Part shown: piece after piece, positions 23,627-36,562 of the stretch
Position numbering within the stretch: the first letter of the stretch is position 1
Layout of the letters: each line of letters starts with the position of its first letter
DNA from: Isoetes taiwanensis
Lineage: Eukaryota > Streptophyta > Lycopodiopsida > Isoetales > Isoetaceae
Direction: 5' to 3'
NCBI GenBank assembly: GCA_021234155.1
Contig: JAJEKV010000062.1
Span: 1,594,602 to 1,658,601, forward strand
Length of the DNA stretch: 64,000 nucleotides
The notes under the pieces: generated by a model
Seen by the model: the letters and a program-made list of their open reading frames with translations, nothing else
Databases searched by the model: none
What the model was told of the DNA's origin: nothing
Made by a program: the position numbers and the translations under genes

Positions 23627-24457
23627 TCAAGTACCTCGGCAATTATTATGTAGCCAAGCCTCTAGACCATCAATGAACAAGCCAAATAAGGTGGGAGACA
23701 TCGGGCAACCCTGTTTCACTCCAATGTCACTTTCTACATGGGCTGAAACATCTAATGAAAAAGGTTGTGATAATTCTACAAGCACCTTCTCATAGAGCAC
23801 CTGTACTGCAGTTCTAAGCTCAAGTGGCACATTAAGCGTTTCTAGTCTTTCCCATAATTGCACACGTGGAACCTTATCAAAGGCCTTTTTAAAGTCAACG
23901 AATGCCACATACACTGGTTTTTTTGTTCCTTTAACATTATCAAAGACCGTTTTCAACACCAACAAGTGGTCCAATGTGGATCTGCCCGGCCTAAAACCAG
24001 CTTGCGTTACTGCCCTTTTTTGATTGACTTCTGCCCATAAGCTCAATTTTTTCTCCAAAATAGATGCAAAAAGTTTTGAGAACAAATTACTTACCAGAAT
24101 TGTTCTATAGTTACTTGCATCTTGTCTAGATCCCCCTTTGAATATCGGCACCACTCTGTTCCTGCACCAATCAAACGGGAAGCCTTGTGCCAATGCAAGG
24201 TTAAACATGCGAGTAATGATAGGAACAACACTTGGACCTGCCCATTTTAGATGTTCAGCACTAAGAGAATTCAGATCTGGTGCTTTACCATTTGATAACG
24301 ATGTAATGCCATCCTTTACCTCATCCTCTTTAATTACCAATGTCGATCTCACAATGTTTGTGTTGGTTGGCGCTGCATTATGGTAGAGAGCCATTACATA
24401 TTGCCATAGCTCCCGCTTCAAGTGGAATATCATTGCTTTTAGTCTTCTTAAGGCCAT
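23627..24457 (-). pseudogene. LINE-B reverse transcriptase, copy B1
   Basis: A 276-codon frame covers most of the RT: NGKAPDLNSLSAEHLKWAGPS, NYRTILVSNLFSKLFA, TQAGFRPGRSTLDHLL, VAFVDFKKAFDKV (first catalytic Asp), and GVKQGCPMSPTLFGLFIDGLEAWL. The second catalytic motif, MYADDVVIFARS, is read just outside this frame, at about 23560-23600. All catalytic residues are present in the DNA, so this lineage was recently active or is still active elsewhere. Confidence 0.85.
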
Positions 24458-25700
24458 TCCGAGAAAAGTTTAGGCTCGTCTAGATATCTTTGACACAAAA
24501 TCGGCGCCTTTGCTTGATATATTGCCTTTTCTTACACCTTATAACACGCTTTATAGCGCGTTTTTATAGTGCATTTTAAGATGTTGATCACATGTTTGCC
24601 ACTGACGCTTAGCATCTCGGCATTCTCGGTCGAACCATGCTCTACATGGTAGGCCTCTGCGTGCTCTTTGAGAGATAAAGATCTCCGTCTTTGCATCCTC
24701 TAAAAGCTTTACTAGTTGGTCATTCATGGCATTCGCACCCCCTTCCCATTGTAAATTGGTTGTCTTGTCTTCAACACAAGAGCTGTAATCGATTATGGAT
24801 CGAGAAAATATTTCTTTTGCTTATATTGATCTTTGATAATGTGTCGGTCAACCTTTAGAGAGAAATGCAATGGGTTATGGTCCGATTCAAGTTCTTCATT
24901 CCCTCATGTAAAATCGATGACGCCACACAATGATTCTTACGCCATAACTAAATAATCTACGCACTCCTTGCTCGATAAGTGTTATTCATGGAATGAGGAA
25001 ATCTCGGTCCAGCCCATTACATATTATCAAATTTTGTTGCCACATAAGCTGGAGAAACCGCCGCCCACTTTTAGTGACAGTTAGATCCTTTGACCGTCTT
25101 CTCCTTCCCAAGATTTGCATATCATGATCGCCCATCTCTTCCAGCCACAATGGGTCCTTATCCCCGTGGAGTGAAGATACCAGAGTGCCAATCCTACTAT
25201 TAAAATCACCCGCCAATATTATCTTGCCTCGTGTTTGGAAATCCATGATGTCCGTTCCAAAGCAAAGAACAAGTCATCCCGAGATGCATCGATTCATCGA
25301 ATATGTTTTGTGTGCTTGGGAGCAAAATAACATACTGCCATGAAATACGGGATATGTGATCCTTTTATTTCCAGCCAAATGTACTGTTGGTTCTTATCCT
25401 TTCTAATACCTGTGATTAAATCTTTGCATGCTGGTCTACTTAGGCATTTCAAAAATGATATTTGTGAACGTACAACACATGCAATGCTTACGAAGGCTGA
25501 ATCGCTTGTTTGCTTCTAGGCCACCATTGCCAGTATCTGTGTCTCTGAATCTTATATTTTTCACTGAATATATCATCTCGAATCCCTCAATATCTGGAAG
25601 AGCATACATATCATGTTCCTTAGTTTCCACGAAACACATAACATCCACTTTCTCTAGAATTGTATACATGCTAAGAACTTTGTCAATAGTCACCGGTTAA
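24458..25700 (-). pseudogene. LINE-B endonuclease and linker, copy B1
   Basis: Endonuclease pieces: VDVMCFVETKEHDMYALPD (25693-25436, the catalytic-Glu region) and KIILAGDFNSRIGTL (about 25220, the DFN motif). NEELESDHNPLHFSL (SDH pair) is read in the matching part of copy B2. The linker has RAWFDRECRDAKRQW at about 24640. Frames change every 100-250 bp. Confidence 0.8.
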
Positions 25701-26474
25701 TATTCCGGACCGCTATTCGTGAAAGCCTCCCGCAAGTACCTATTCAAAACAACCTTCCCTTTGAGCCATTTCACCCTCGGGTTATTTTGTTTTGCCTCTT
25801 TAAACTTTTGCTCTCGCTTTTTTCTCAGAATCGATCTTTTTGTAAGATCATCGTTAACCCAAATGAATTTGCCTTTCAATGTATGCCTCTCGCTTTAAAA
25901 ACCTGAAACCTATCCTCTTTATTGACAAATTTAACCAAAATATGCCTTGTTCCATGATCACGTGAACCAATTTAAAGCTTCAAAGCAAATCCAGCTTGTT
26001 ACTTGCATTTCTTTCCGCGAAAAATTTTGAAACTACCTCTTTTCAGATTCTCCTTGTCCCGCTTCAGGCAAGCCTACAATTCAAGATTTAAAGCCCTTTG
26101 CTTTCTTTCCCGTGGTTCCACATATGATTCAAATGCTTGCTTTAATTCATAGAACTCGGTGCATCTTTGTTCTTCAGTTCTTGTCTCTGTCAATTCAACA
26201 ATTTCAGATTTTACGTGGTCAATCTCATTTCGCATCTCCTGGAAGTTTGTTTTCGAGTGATTCATTCTCGGCCAGAAGGTGTTGGATTTACGCCATTAAT
26301 TTCTCCTCGCGAGATCTTGCCTCTGCTGAATGCTATGAGTTCATTCAGAATAGTACTCAACGAAATTTCCTCTGCTTGCTTGCTCGAGTTGGAATCTTCC
26401 TCTCTGCCTTTTGCTGCAGTCCGCTTCTTCCGTGCCATTGTCGGGTAGCAGCCACGAACTTGCAACCAAGTCAC
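25697..26474 (-). pseudogene. LINE-B ORF1, L1-like RNA-binding protein, copy B1
   Basis: It starts at MARKKRTAAKGREEDS (about 26437). A heptad-like segment follows (EIDHVKSEIVELTETRTEEQ, 26265-26074). An RRM-like stretch is read at about 25960-25860 (RHILVKF, then LKGKFIWVNDDLTKR), and the basic C-terminus REQKFKEAKQ to YLREAF ends with the stop at 25697. Coiled coil, RRM and C-terminal domain in this order are the plan of L1-group ORF1 proteins. Three or more frameshifts. Confidence 0.75.
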
Positions 26475-26665
26475 CGGAGAGCAACTGCTGAAAATACCCG
26501 ACCGGAAAATTACAATTACAGATACCTAAACAGATCCAAACCTGGTCATGTCATATACTGTTAGAAAGGTCTCGGAATCAGCTTTCCAAAGAGCCCAAGC
26601 ATGTGCCAATCTGACACTCTGGGAGAGAGTTATGGCCTGTTGAACTTTCACCTCGTCCAAACCCT

Positions 26666-26786
<121 letters not shown>

Positions 26787-26830
26787 ATTATGTCTATGGG
26801 AGGCCTCAAAGGCCTATTAGACAAAACCAC

Positions 26831-27907
26831 CTAAACATCTTCATAAAATAATAGATGAGTTTCCAAATCCTCATCTAACTCATCACTCTCATCTGAATTA
26901 TCAACATTAACAGCAGTGTGAGAACTTAAACAAGTATCCCTATGTTGGAGAAGTTCAATCAAATATTTTCCCAACATATCACTATTAAGTGTAAAAAGAG
27001 TGGGTAGATCGTTATAATGAATACCGTGTTTATCTCGAATTGTTTCATAGGCCCTACATCGAAGCAATGTATGATCTTCATCCTCCACCTGGTTTGAGTC
27101 ACATACCTTGCAGTATCTTTGATCTCGTGGTATGATATGCCCCCATCTCCCCACTTCTACTCCCAAATGGTGGGAGCTAAGACGGATCCTGCAGATAGAA
27201 TGTCTCTTTTGTATTGAAATATTTTCCTGTAAGTGTGTAGATGGCGTCAAATTCGGATTTATGCTTTGCTTGTATAAGATCATCTTAGTTTTGGGCTGCC
27301 TCCACATCTTCATAAGTATCTTCTTAGAGATCCATTGTCTTAGATCCGAGTCAACCAAGATCACTTCATCCCATTGGATATCCCATATTTGGAGCCATTT
27401 TGTTACATCATGTAATAATCCTTTATCTTTACTTGATATCAAAGCTTTGTGAGCAAGCCGAGATTCATCCAATGCCAACACCTTCTTGAGCAAGCCGAGA
27501 TCATCCAATGCCAACACCTTCTTGAGGTACATAATACACCTCAAAATAGCTTCTCCCTCAAGTGGCATTAGCCCACTTTCCGTCAACATCATAGGGTAAG
27601 GTGTTTGAGCTTTCACTCCCAACTCAAGCCTTAAGAACTTCTTCAAGACTTGTTCTATATCATCCCATAGACATTGCGGAATGCTTGGCCCCCAAATTTC
27701 AGATCCATATAGGATTACACTTTGCACAAGTGACTGATACAGCTTTACTTTAAGGTTCCAAGACCATAAATGAGACCTCCTACACATGCTATGCAATGCA
27801 TATAAGGCTCTTTGCCCTCCATCAACTCGTTGTGAAATACACATATTCCATCTATGATTCTCACTGAAAATAAGGCCCAAGTATTTATAAGAATCACATA
27901 TACTCAC
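26831..27907 (-). pseudogene. LINE-B ORF2 C-terminal region, copy B2
   Basis: A 358-codon frame begins MSICDSYKYLGLIFSENHRWN (the region after the RT palm), then ILYGSEIWGPS, the duplicated KKVLALD piece, GVEVGRWGH and the finger CKVCDSNQVEDEDHTLLRC. It is longer than the matching frame of B1 because B2 lacks B1's break at about 23240. Confidence 0.85.
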
Positions 27908-28262
27908 AAGACTCCCTTTATATCTGAAAATAGGTTCCGTTTGAGAGCACCAACCGTCATAACACTTGTCTTGTCTAAGTTCACTTGCATGCCTGTTTGA
28001 TCACAAAATGCGACCAATCCATCTAGGTGTTTTTGCATGTGTTCTTTTGATCTTGCAAATATAACAACATCATCGCATACATCAATAAGCGCATAATGTA
28101 GCCATGTACTTCAAATTACCTCCCGGCAATTATTATGTAGCCAAGCCTCTAGACCATCAATGAACAAGCCAAATAAGGTGGGAGACATCGGCAACCCCTG
28201 TTTCACTCCAATGTCACTTTCCACATGGGCTGAAACATCTAATGAAAAAGGTTGTGATAATT

Positions 28263-29183
28263 CTACAAGCACTTTCTCATAGAGCACACATCGCTTTGAG
28301 TTCTAAGCTCAAGTGGCACATTAAGCGTTTCTAGTCTTTCCCATAATTGCAGACGTGGAACCTTATCAAAGGCCTTTTTAAAGTCAACGAATGCCACATA
28401 CACTGATTTTTTTGTTCCTTTAACATTATCAAAGACCGTTTTCAACACCAACAAGTGGTCCAATGTGGATCTGCCCGGCCTAAAACCAGCTTGCGTTACT
28501 GCCCTTTTTTGATTGACTTCTGCCCATAAGCTCAATTTTTTCTCCAAAATAGATGAAAAAAGTTTTGAGAACAAATTACTTACCAAAATTGTTCTATAGT
28601 TACTTGCATCTTGTCTAGATCCCCCTTTGAATATCGGCACCACTCTGTTCCTGCACCAATCAAACGGGAAGCCTTGTGTCAATGCAAGGTTAAACATGCG
28701 AGTAATGATAGGAACAACACTTGGACCTGCCCATTTTAGATGTTCAGCACTAAGAGAATTCAGATCTGGTGCTTTACCATTTGATAACGATGTAATGCCA
28801 TCCTTTACCTCCTCCTCTTTAATTACCAATGTCGATCTCACAATGTTTGTGTTGGCTGCTGCATTATGGTAGAGAGCCATTACATATTGCCATAGCTCCT
28901 CTGCTTCAAGTGGAATATCATTGCTTTTAGTCTTCTTAAGGCCATTCCAGAAAAGTTTAGGCTCGTCTAGATATCTTTGACACAAAATCAAGCGCCTTTG
29001 CTTGATATATTGCCTTTTCTTACACCTTATAACACGCTTATAGCGCTGTTTATAGTGCATTTTAAGATGCTGATCACATGTTTGCCACTGACGCTTAGCA
29101 TCTCGGCATTCTCGGTCGAACCATGCTCTACATGGTAGGCCTCTGCGTGCTCTTTGAGAGATAAAGATCTCTTGTCTTTGCAT
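28263..29183 (-). pseudogene. LINE-B linker and reverse transcriptase, copy B2
   Basis: A 306-codon frame runs from the linker (RAWFDRECRDAKRQWQ) through NGKAPDLNSLSAEHLKWAG, NYRTILVSNL, GFRPGRSTLDHLL and FVDFKKAFDKV to a frame break at about 28290. There, CTGTACTGCAG of copy B1 is replaced by a CG-containing sequence. The remaining RT motifs (GCPMSPT region, YADD) follow in other frames. Confidence 0.85.
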
Positions 29184-31090
29184 CCTCTAAAAGCTTTACT
29201 AGTTGGTCGCTCATGGCATTCGGACCCTTTTCCCATTGTAAATTGGCTGCCTTGTCTTCAACACAAGAGCGGTAATCGATTATGGAGATGAGGCTTCGTA
29301 AAATATTTCTTTTGCTTATATTGATCTTTGATAATGTGTCGGTCAACCCGTAGAGAGAAATGCAATGGGTTATGGTCTGATTCAAGTTCTTCATTCCCTA
29401 CTGTAAAATCGATGACGTCACACAATGATTCTTCTGCCATAACTAAATAATCTACAGTACTCCTTGCTCGACAAGTGTTATTCATGGAATGAGGAAATCT
29501 GTCCAGCCCATTACATATTATCAAATTTATACCGCCACATAAGCCGAAACCGCCCCACTTTTAGTGACACGGTTAGATCCTTTGACCGTCTTCTCCTTCC
29601 CGAGATTTGCATATCATGATCGTCCATCTCTTCCAGCCACAATGGGTCCTTATCCCCTCGTGGAGTGAAGCGACCAGAGTGCCAATCCTACTATTAAAAT
29701 CACCCGCCAATATTATCTTGCCTCGCGGCTTGGAAATCCATGATGTCCTGTTCCAAAGCAAAGAACAAGTCATCTGAGATGCATCATTCTTGAATATGTT
29801 TTGTGTGCTTGGGAGCAAAATAACATACCGCCATGAAATACGGGATATGTGATCCTTTTATTTCCAGCCAAATGTACTTGTTGGTTCTTATCCTTTCTAA
29901 TACCGTGATTAAATCTTTGCATGTCGGGTCTAACAAAGCAAGCTAGGCCACCATTGCCGATGATCGTGCCTTTGAATCTTATATTTTTCATGAATATATC
30001 ATCTCGAATCCCTCAATATCAGGAAGAGCATACATATCATGTTCCTTAGTTTCCACGCGAAACACATAACATCCACTTTCTCTAGAATTGTATACATGCT
30101 AAGAACTTTGTCAATAGTCACCCGGTTAATATTCGCACCGCTATTAAGTAAGCCTCCCGAAAGTACCTATTCAAAAACAACCTTCCCTTTGAGCCATTTC
30201 AATTGCGTCGGTTATTTTGTTTTGCCTCTTTAAACTTTGCGACTCCGCTTCTTTTCCCCAGAATCGATCTTTTGTAAGATCATCGTTAACCCAAATGAAT
30301 TTGCCTTTCAATGTATGCCTCTCGCTTTAAAACCGAAACCTATCCTCTTTATTGACAAATTTAACCAAAATATGCCTTGTTCCATGATCACGTGAACCAA
30401 TTTCAAAGCTTCAAGCAAATCCGGTTGTTACTTGCATTTCTTCTTCGCGAAAAATTTTGAAACTACCTCTTTCGTATTCTCCTTGTCCTTTCGGGCAAGC
30501 CTACAATTCAAGATTTAAAGCCCTTTGCTTTCTTTCCTGTGTCTCCACATATGATTCAAATGCTTGCTTTAATTCATAGAACTCGGTGCATCTTCGTTCT
30601 TGAGTTCTTGTCTCCTCGTAATTCAACAATTTCAGATTTTACGTGGTCAATCTCACCGCATCTCCGGAAGTTTGTTTTCAAGGTGATTCATTCTCACCAA
30701 GGTGTTGGATTTCGCCATTAATTTCTCCTCGCGAGATGTTGCCTCCCGCTTTCAATGCTATGAGTTCATTCAGAATAGTACTCAAACGAAATTTCCTTAC
30801 TTGCTCGAAGTTGGAATCTTCCTCTCTCGCCTTTTCTTTGCAGTCCGCTTCTTCCGTGCCATTGTCGGGTAGCAGACCACGAACTTGCAACCAAGTCAAC
30901 GGAGAGCAACCGGCTGAAAATACCCGGACCAGGAAAATTACAATTACAGATACCTAAACAGATCCAAACCTGGTCATGTCATATACGTTAGAAAGGTCTA
31001 GGAATCAGCTTTCCAAAGAGCCCAAGCATGTGCCAACTGACTTTCGGGAGAGAGTTATGACTGTTGAACTTTCACCCTCAAAAAACCTAG
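29184..31090 (-). pseudogene. LINE-B ORF1 and endonuclease, copy B2
   Basis: Endonuclease pieces are read at 29258-29524 (ESDHNPLHFSL) and 29573-29818 (KIILAGDFNSRIGTL). ORF1 pieces lie at about 30230-30880 and parallel copy B1. Frame changes are frequent and do not coincide with those of B1. Confidence 0.75.
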
Positions 31091-31092
31091 CG

Positions 31093-31205
<113 letters not shown>

Positions 31206-31396
31206 TGCTTTTATTTTCCATCTATGAGGCCATCGGCCTATTAGATGTTGCAGCTTACAAGGATTGTCTAACAAAACATGCATGTCAAAGTGCACCCCTC
31301 GCCGGAGTGCGACTTGTGCTCTCTCGCCTTCTTTAAACTCTTCCAACAATTGCTTGTAGTTTGGGATTGAGACCGATCTCAGCTCCATTGCTTCAA

Positions 31397-33137
31397 TTAG
31401 GTACCTCCTGGTGATGCTACCGGTTGTGAAAAGAACTCAAGCGTGGAAGTCGGATTGCTCCCCATTCGGTCCCTTTGAGTTTGATACGGACGGTGGAGAA
31501 CAAAATGTGCCTCATCCTCTATTTCATTGGACCAAGATACCTTGCATGTAAAGGCCAAGCCATGAGGTATGTCACCCCATCGCCCAATCTCCACTCCCGG
31601 TGATGTGAGCTGAGCCGGAATCACTGATTGTGTGCCTCTTGTGCATGGATATCCCTCCGAAGGTATGGCATTGCTCTCATTTCGGGGTTCATAGAGGTGC
31701 GATAGTATTCCATTTTGGTACTGCCCCCGCCATGCTTTATCTTGAAGTGTATCTTCACCCACTCCCTTATCATGTCCTTGTCAAGCGGCATGTTGTCCAA
31801 GCTCATTCCCCATTTGCTAAGCCATTTCCTCAAGTCGGGCCAAGTGCCATCCCTTGTTCTCACTTTCTTTCATTGCCAAAATGCGGAAAACTATCGTATC
31901 CATTGATTTCACCTTGAGAAGAAAGTGCAATGTTTGGCATAATGCTTAAGCCCTCAAGAGGCAACAGGCCGATTCATTGAGCATCATTTCATATGGTGTT
32001 CCGCAGCTTTAACCCCGAAGCTCTGTCATGAGGAACTTCTTTTGATTTTTCTCTACTCGCTTCCACATATCTAGAGATAAGCCTCGGCCCCCGTGATCTC
32101 ACACCCATATAAAATCACCGCTTGAACCAGAACTTTGTATAGCATTTTCTTGAGTCCAAAGTCTACAATTTCTACCTTCCGCATCTTCTTCAAGATTGAG
32201 AAAAGGGCTTTCAGCCCGCTATCCGTTCTATGCTCAACCGCCTTGTTCCATTTATAGTTTTGGTCCACAATTAGACCCAAGTATTTATCTTGTGTGGTGA
32301 CTTCTACCTTCTCGTTTTTAAAAGTGAAACCGAAATGGCCGAACGGGTGCCAAATACCAAGATCTTTGTTTTTCCTAGGTTTCTTGTCATTTGCATTTGG
32401 TCACAGAAAAGAGGCTAGCACATCTAGGTGTTTTGAGCATCTAGTGCATTTCTAGAGAGCAACACGATGTCATCTCAAGCAGATAGGAGTAGGGCCACCA
32501 TGAATCCATGAAGTTGTGTTCCGTTACACCCGCTATCCATGATCCATGACTCCAGCTCATCTATGAATATTCCAAATAGAGTGGGCGAGCGGACAACCCT
32601 GTTTAACACCAATATTCTTTGTCTACCATTTCCTTGCATATATCGGAAAAGAGGTGATGATAGTTGCACCCATACCTTTTCATACAGCTTAGCCCATTGC
32701 ATGCCGATATTGCGAAGGCACCCTAACTTCTCCATCCCCGCTCCACAAGTCCCTCTCCCCATTGTATCAAAGGCTTTAGTCAGGTCTACAAAGATGGCAA
32801 AGAGTGGCTTTTTTGGTCTTCTTCACCGAGTCCATGGCTGCCCGAAGTGTAAGGAGGTGGTCCATGGTGGACTTGGTAGGCCTAAAACCGCTTTGTCCCT
32901 TTGCTCAAGGCCATTATCCTCGGCCCATGTGCTGATTTTCTGCTCTAGGATTGTTGCAACGAGCTTGGAGAACAGATTGCTTATCATAATCATTCGGTAG
33001 TTGCTTGGGTCAGCCTCGTTACCAGTTTTATGCAGGGGCACCACTTTCGCTTGCCGGGATGGTGGGGAAACCATCTTCGTGGCACCATTCAACATCTTCG
33101 GGATAATTGAGTGAGTTGTAGGCCCCGCCCACTTCAA
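31397..33137 (-). pseudogene. LINE RT and C-terminal domain, copy C
   Basis: Pieces in order are KWAGPTTHSI, NYRMIMISNLFSKLVATIL, LYEKVWVQLSSP, SPTLFGIFIDELESWI, DQNYKWNKAVEH, VILYGCEITG and KWGMSLDNMP. A C-terminal block follows with VEIGRWGDI and CKV...EIEDEAHFVLH. At least five frame breaks. Confidence 0.8.
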
Positions 33138-33711
33138 TAGCTCGGCCGCTAGGCCAGATGCATCAGCTGCTTTGCCTTTCGCAAGTTTACGGATCCCTTT
33201 TGTGAGGTCTTCTTCTGTGATTTGTAGCGCTTCTCCTCTCTTTTCATATGTGTCATGTATGCCCCTACATGATAGAGCTTGTGCAAATGTGCCATCAATG
33301 GCTCAATTTCCGGTTGCTTGCCTTGGCCTTGCTATGTTTTGATTGATTCCAAAATTTTTGGGTACATCCAGTTTTTGTACCAGCTCTTCTTGCTTTGCTC
33401 TACCGTGTAGGCGCTCTTTTCTTTTGCCTAAGCGGCTTGAAATAGTCTTTTTCGATGGCGGGTTTGGCTTGTTTCATTGGCCCTCTTGTACATCTCCCTA
33501 TGGTTTTTTGCATTCTTGGTCGAACCGGATGTTCTGGGGCAGCCCCTTGTTTCTCTCAGACGAGCAAAAGCACTTGGTTGTCGCGTCTCTCGAGCATTCG
33601 GAAAGAAGTGCATTGCTGATTTCTAGGGGTATTTGGGCCAGCGGATGCTTTGGCGCTTTGCCTTCACAAACTTCTAAGAAATTGCTAGCTTTTTCCGGAT
33701 CGAGCCCCCAT

Positions 33712-34577
33712 CTATGATGTATGACCGTCAGACGTGATCGCGCCTTTGGCGTGGTACGTGATTTCTAGTTTGATCATTAGAGGTACATGATCGGATTCCG
33801 ATCTACCGTCTCCTATCGTGAACTCTTTGATGCCCTTCATCATGCTTGTGCTTCCAATGACCAGATCCACGACACTAGATCCCTCCCTCCCCGCCCAAAA
33901 GATGTGCATTTTTGCGTGCCTTAACGAAAGTTGACGTGCCATTGTAAATTACCATTCCCAAGCCCCCACACATATTCAAAGACATGACTTCACGGGGGTG
34001 TTACGATCCATACATGTCATCGTAGTCCCCGCTCAAGCCCGCCTGATTGCAGCTCGTCCTCCTCTAATTGATCCATCCAGATTGGTTCCCCATAGGTGCT
34101 GCTGACATACGCCTGTTTGTTGGCAACTCGGCCATTGAAATCGCCCATCAGAATGACTTCGCCTGTCTCCATGAGTCCCAAGACTTCCTGTTCTAGATGA
34201 TGAAATGGGTCATCTCGATCTAAGTCATCCTTGTCATATGTGGGAGATTCCCTTGGAGGGAAGTAGCAGCCGGCCACATAAATATTTTTGTTGTTGCCCG
34301 GTATCTCTATAATAATGAACTGTTTTGTGATGCATGTCTTTTTAATTTTGATTCTTCCAATTAGGTGCTTCCTGATATAGCAAGCTATGCCGCCAAAACC
34401 TTTATGTCTCCAGCCTTTGTTGTGCCACAGTGATTGAGCTAGTTCAAAGCCAGGGATGCTTGGCATGCCAAGTTCCTCATGCTCATGAGTTTCTGCTAGA
34501 AATAGAATATCCCACAGATTGAGAATGTCTGCCATGGAAGCCAATTTCTTGCTGTCCATGCCATTGACATTCCACAT
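33712..34577 (-). pseudogene. LINE AP-endonuclease, copy C
   Basis: 34577-34017 is open for 186 codons: MWNVNGMDSKK (the catalytic Asn region), DILFLAETHEHEELGMPSIPGF (catalytic Glu), GGIACYIRK, VAGCYFPPRES and GEVILMGDFNGRV (DFN). After a break, 33942-33712 gives SSVVDLVIGSTSM and RSESDHVPLMIKL (SDH pair). Nearly all catalytic motifs survive. This is the nick-making enzyme that would choose the (TC)n target in the model proposed in the findings. Confidence 0.8.
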
Positions 34578-34763
34578 ACAAAGCGTGATGGCCTCGAGTT
34601 CCTATTCTTGGGGTGGTTCTACAACCACCCTGCCATTTCTCCAACGGGCCTTTTGACCTGCCTGCCTTGCATCCCTCATTTTTTGGATCTCCTCCCTATG
34701 TTGAGCATACTGGGTGGGCGTGAGATCTTCGTTTATCCATAGGTTTTTCCCTTTTAGCTCTGC

Positions 34764-35288
34764 TCATTTCTGCAAGACCGCCATTTTGTGCCCTCTGTCA
34801 ATGAAGCGTACTACTATGTTTCTATCTTTCCCAGTTGGTTTGCCTACTCGGAAGGCTTCCACGATCCCCCCTTGCTGTATTCCCATGTGCTGTGCCAGGA
34901 TTTTAGCCACTTCGTCTTTGACATTTCGCCCCTCCTTTTCTGCGGACCGCTCTCCGGGATGTTCAATGCCCCGTGGTTGTCCGTCTTGATCTTCCTTAAT
35001 TTCATCAAACCTCTGGTTCAGCCTTTGCACTACATCTCTCAGAGACCCATTTTCATCATTGTCACCATCATAATACTCTGTTGCCCTTTGAGATTTCATG
35101 TTTTCTATTTCTACCTTCAATGCAGCATTATCTGTTTTCAAGTCTGAAATAGTGCCAACCATATTTTTAACAGTCTGTTCCATGGAGCCCATCATCCGTG
35201 TCATCATTTCCCTTGTTGCAGATAATTCATGAACCACCTGGAAGAGCAGGGGAATTAATTCCGGAGACCCTCGTCTTTGGGATACCAC
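34764..35288 (-). CDS. LINE ORF1 protein (coiled coil, RRM-like), copy C
   Basis: A 174-codon open frame. Residues 15-70 have heptad-like spacing (VVHELSATREMMTRMMGSME, then TDNAALKVEIENM), consistent with a trimer-forming coiled coil. The C-terminal part has KILAQHMG, FRVGK and RNIVVRFIDRGHKMAVLQK, the last part resembling the RNA-binding domain of L1-type ORF1 proteins. The frame stops soon after that domain starts, so the C-terminal domain is lost or out of frame. In LINEs this protein coats the element RNA. Confidence 0.6.
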   Translation of the reverse strand: MVSQRRGSPELIPLLFQVVHELSATREMMTRMMGSMEQTVKNMVGTISDLKTDNAALKVEIENMKSQRATEYYDGDNDENGSLRDVVQRLNQRFDEIKEDQDGQPRGIEHPGERSAEKEGRNVKDEVAKILAQHMGIQQGGIVEAFRVGKPTGKDRNIVVRFIDRGHKMAVLQK

Positions 35289-35936
35289 CAGAAAACCGCC
35301 TGTTACATCTTTGCATTAAGCGAGCCATGTTCCCCCCTGCGATGCCCCCTGTAAACATGGCTTTGTTTGAATTAAAGAGATGAGGATTAGGATAACCTGT
35401 TTGGGCAGTAAGGTATCTTTGGCTCGAGCGGGCTAGATCAAAAGTGCATTTAAAAAGGACCCATTACCTAGAACTCCCGGATAACCCAAATCCGTTTTGT
35501 TGCTTTGCGATCATACTTACATGCGGGCGGCTCGGGCCGGCTAAACAATTAGATGTGGGCTTAAAAAGGAAACTCCCGGATAAGCTGTTGGACCCAAATC
35601 TGGGTTTTTGTTGTTGCTTGCAGACGCAGCTTCTGCCATGGCAAGGCCTGTTGGAGTTTTGCCGAGATAGAGATGCAACATCGATGGTTCGGCCCATTGC
35701 AATCTCGGTGAATCTCATCCGGACCCTCTCCCCGTTTTTTTTGTTTTACCGTGAGCTCCGCCGCCGGATTTAGCCGCCGATGTCGATCCTTGTCTTTCGC
35801 CATTTCTTTTCTATTCCTTCCTTGTCCACATCCACATACCGCAAACTGGACCCATCGATGGTGAACCCCCGCACCGAGCCCACCGGAATATTGGTCGAGC
35901 CCCCGCCTTCTTGTCAGCCTCTAGCATGCCATCGAA

Positions 35937-35939
<3 letters not shown>

Positions 35940-36009
<70 letters not shown>

Positions 36010-36010
36010 G
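35940..36010. repeat. (GA)n tract, 71 bp, with GATA interruptions
   Basis: GA repeat at the 5' end of LINE copy C. On its other side lies GA-rich sequence to about 36100 but no LINE 3' end, so this is the outer edge of the array. Confidence 0.95.
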
Positions 36011-36562
36011 ATGCTACCACATGCCGACTTAGAGATGACAAGAGAGAGAATGAGAGAAGAACGAGAGATGAGAGATGGGGGAGATGGGAGATGGGTGAGA
36101 GTGGGAAAACCCAACTCTCACCTCGAGATGATTAAGCCTTAACAGCCCGTTAGGGGCGTTTTCTGCCCACTAACCAAACAATTAGCCTTAATTTTATTTG
36201 CTGAAAAAAAGCGCCCGAAATGTTTCCCTACACCGAATACTGTGGCGCCATTTCCCTGTTTCTTGATCTTCAAGGTCGCTTTATTCTTGCTCCAAGTATC
36301 CAATTCCTCGAAGCAATTAGCCGACACGCATCCGTATTCATCCGATCACGCGGGCATTTTCATTATGTTTTTTGTGCATTCGTTTCATTAATTTCTGATC
36401 GGCAATTTCCTTTTTATGTCGCCCTTATTCCCAATCAATTAATTGATTCAGATCTCTAAGGCCTCTCGATCTACTTTGCCAAAGAACCAGCAAGCCTTTC
36501 GTGCCTCCTAGGATTGAAAAAAATGGCACCAAGAAGGACCCGAAAATGACAGCCGGATCTCC
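36011..36562. other. No gene seen
   Basis: GA-rich sequence to about 36100, then AT-rich sequence. A motif pair near 36145-36185 (GCCCGTTAGGGGCG...GCCCACTAACC) might be a transposon end, but no inverted partner was found. Confidence 0.4.
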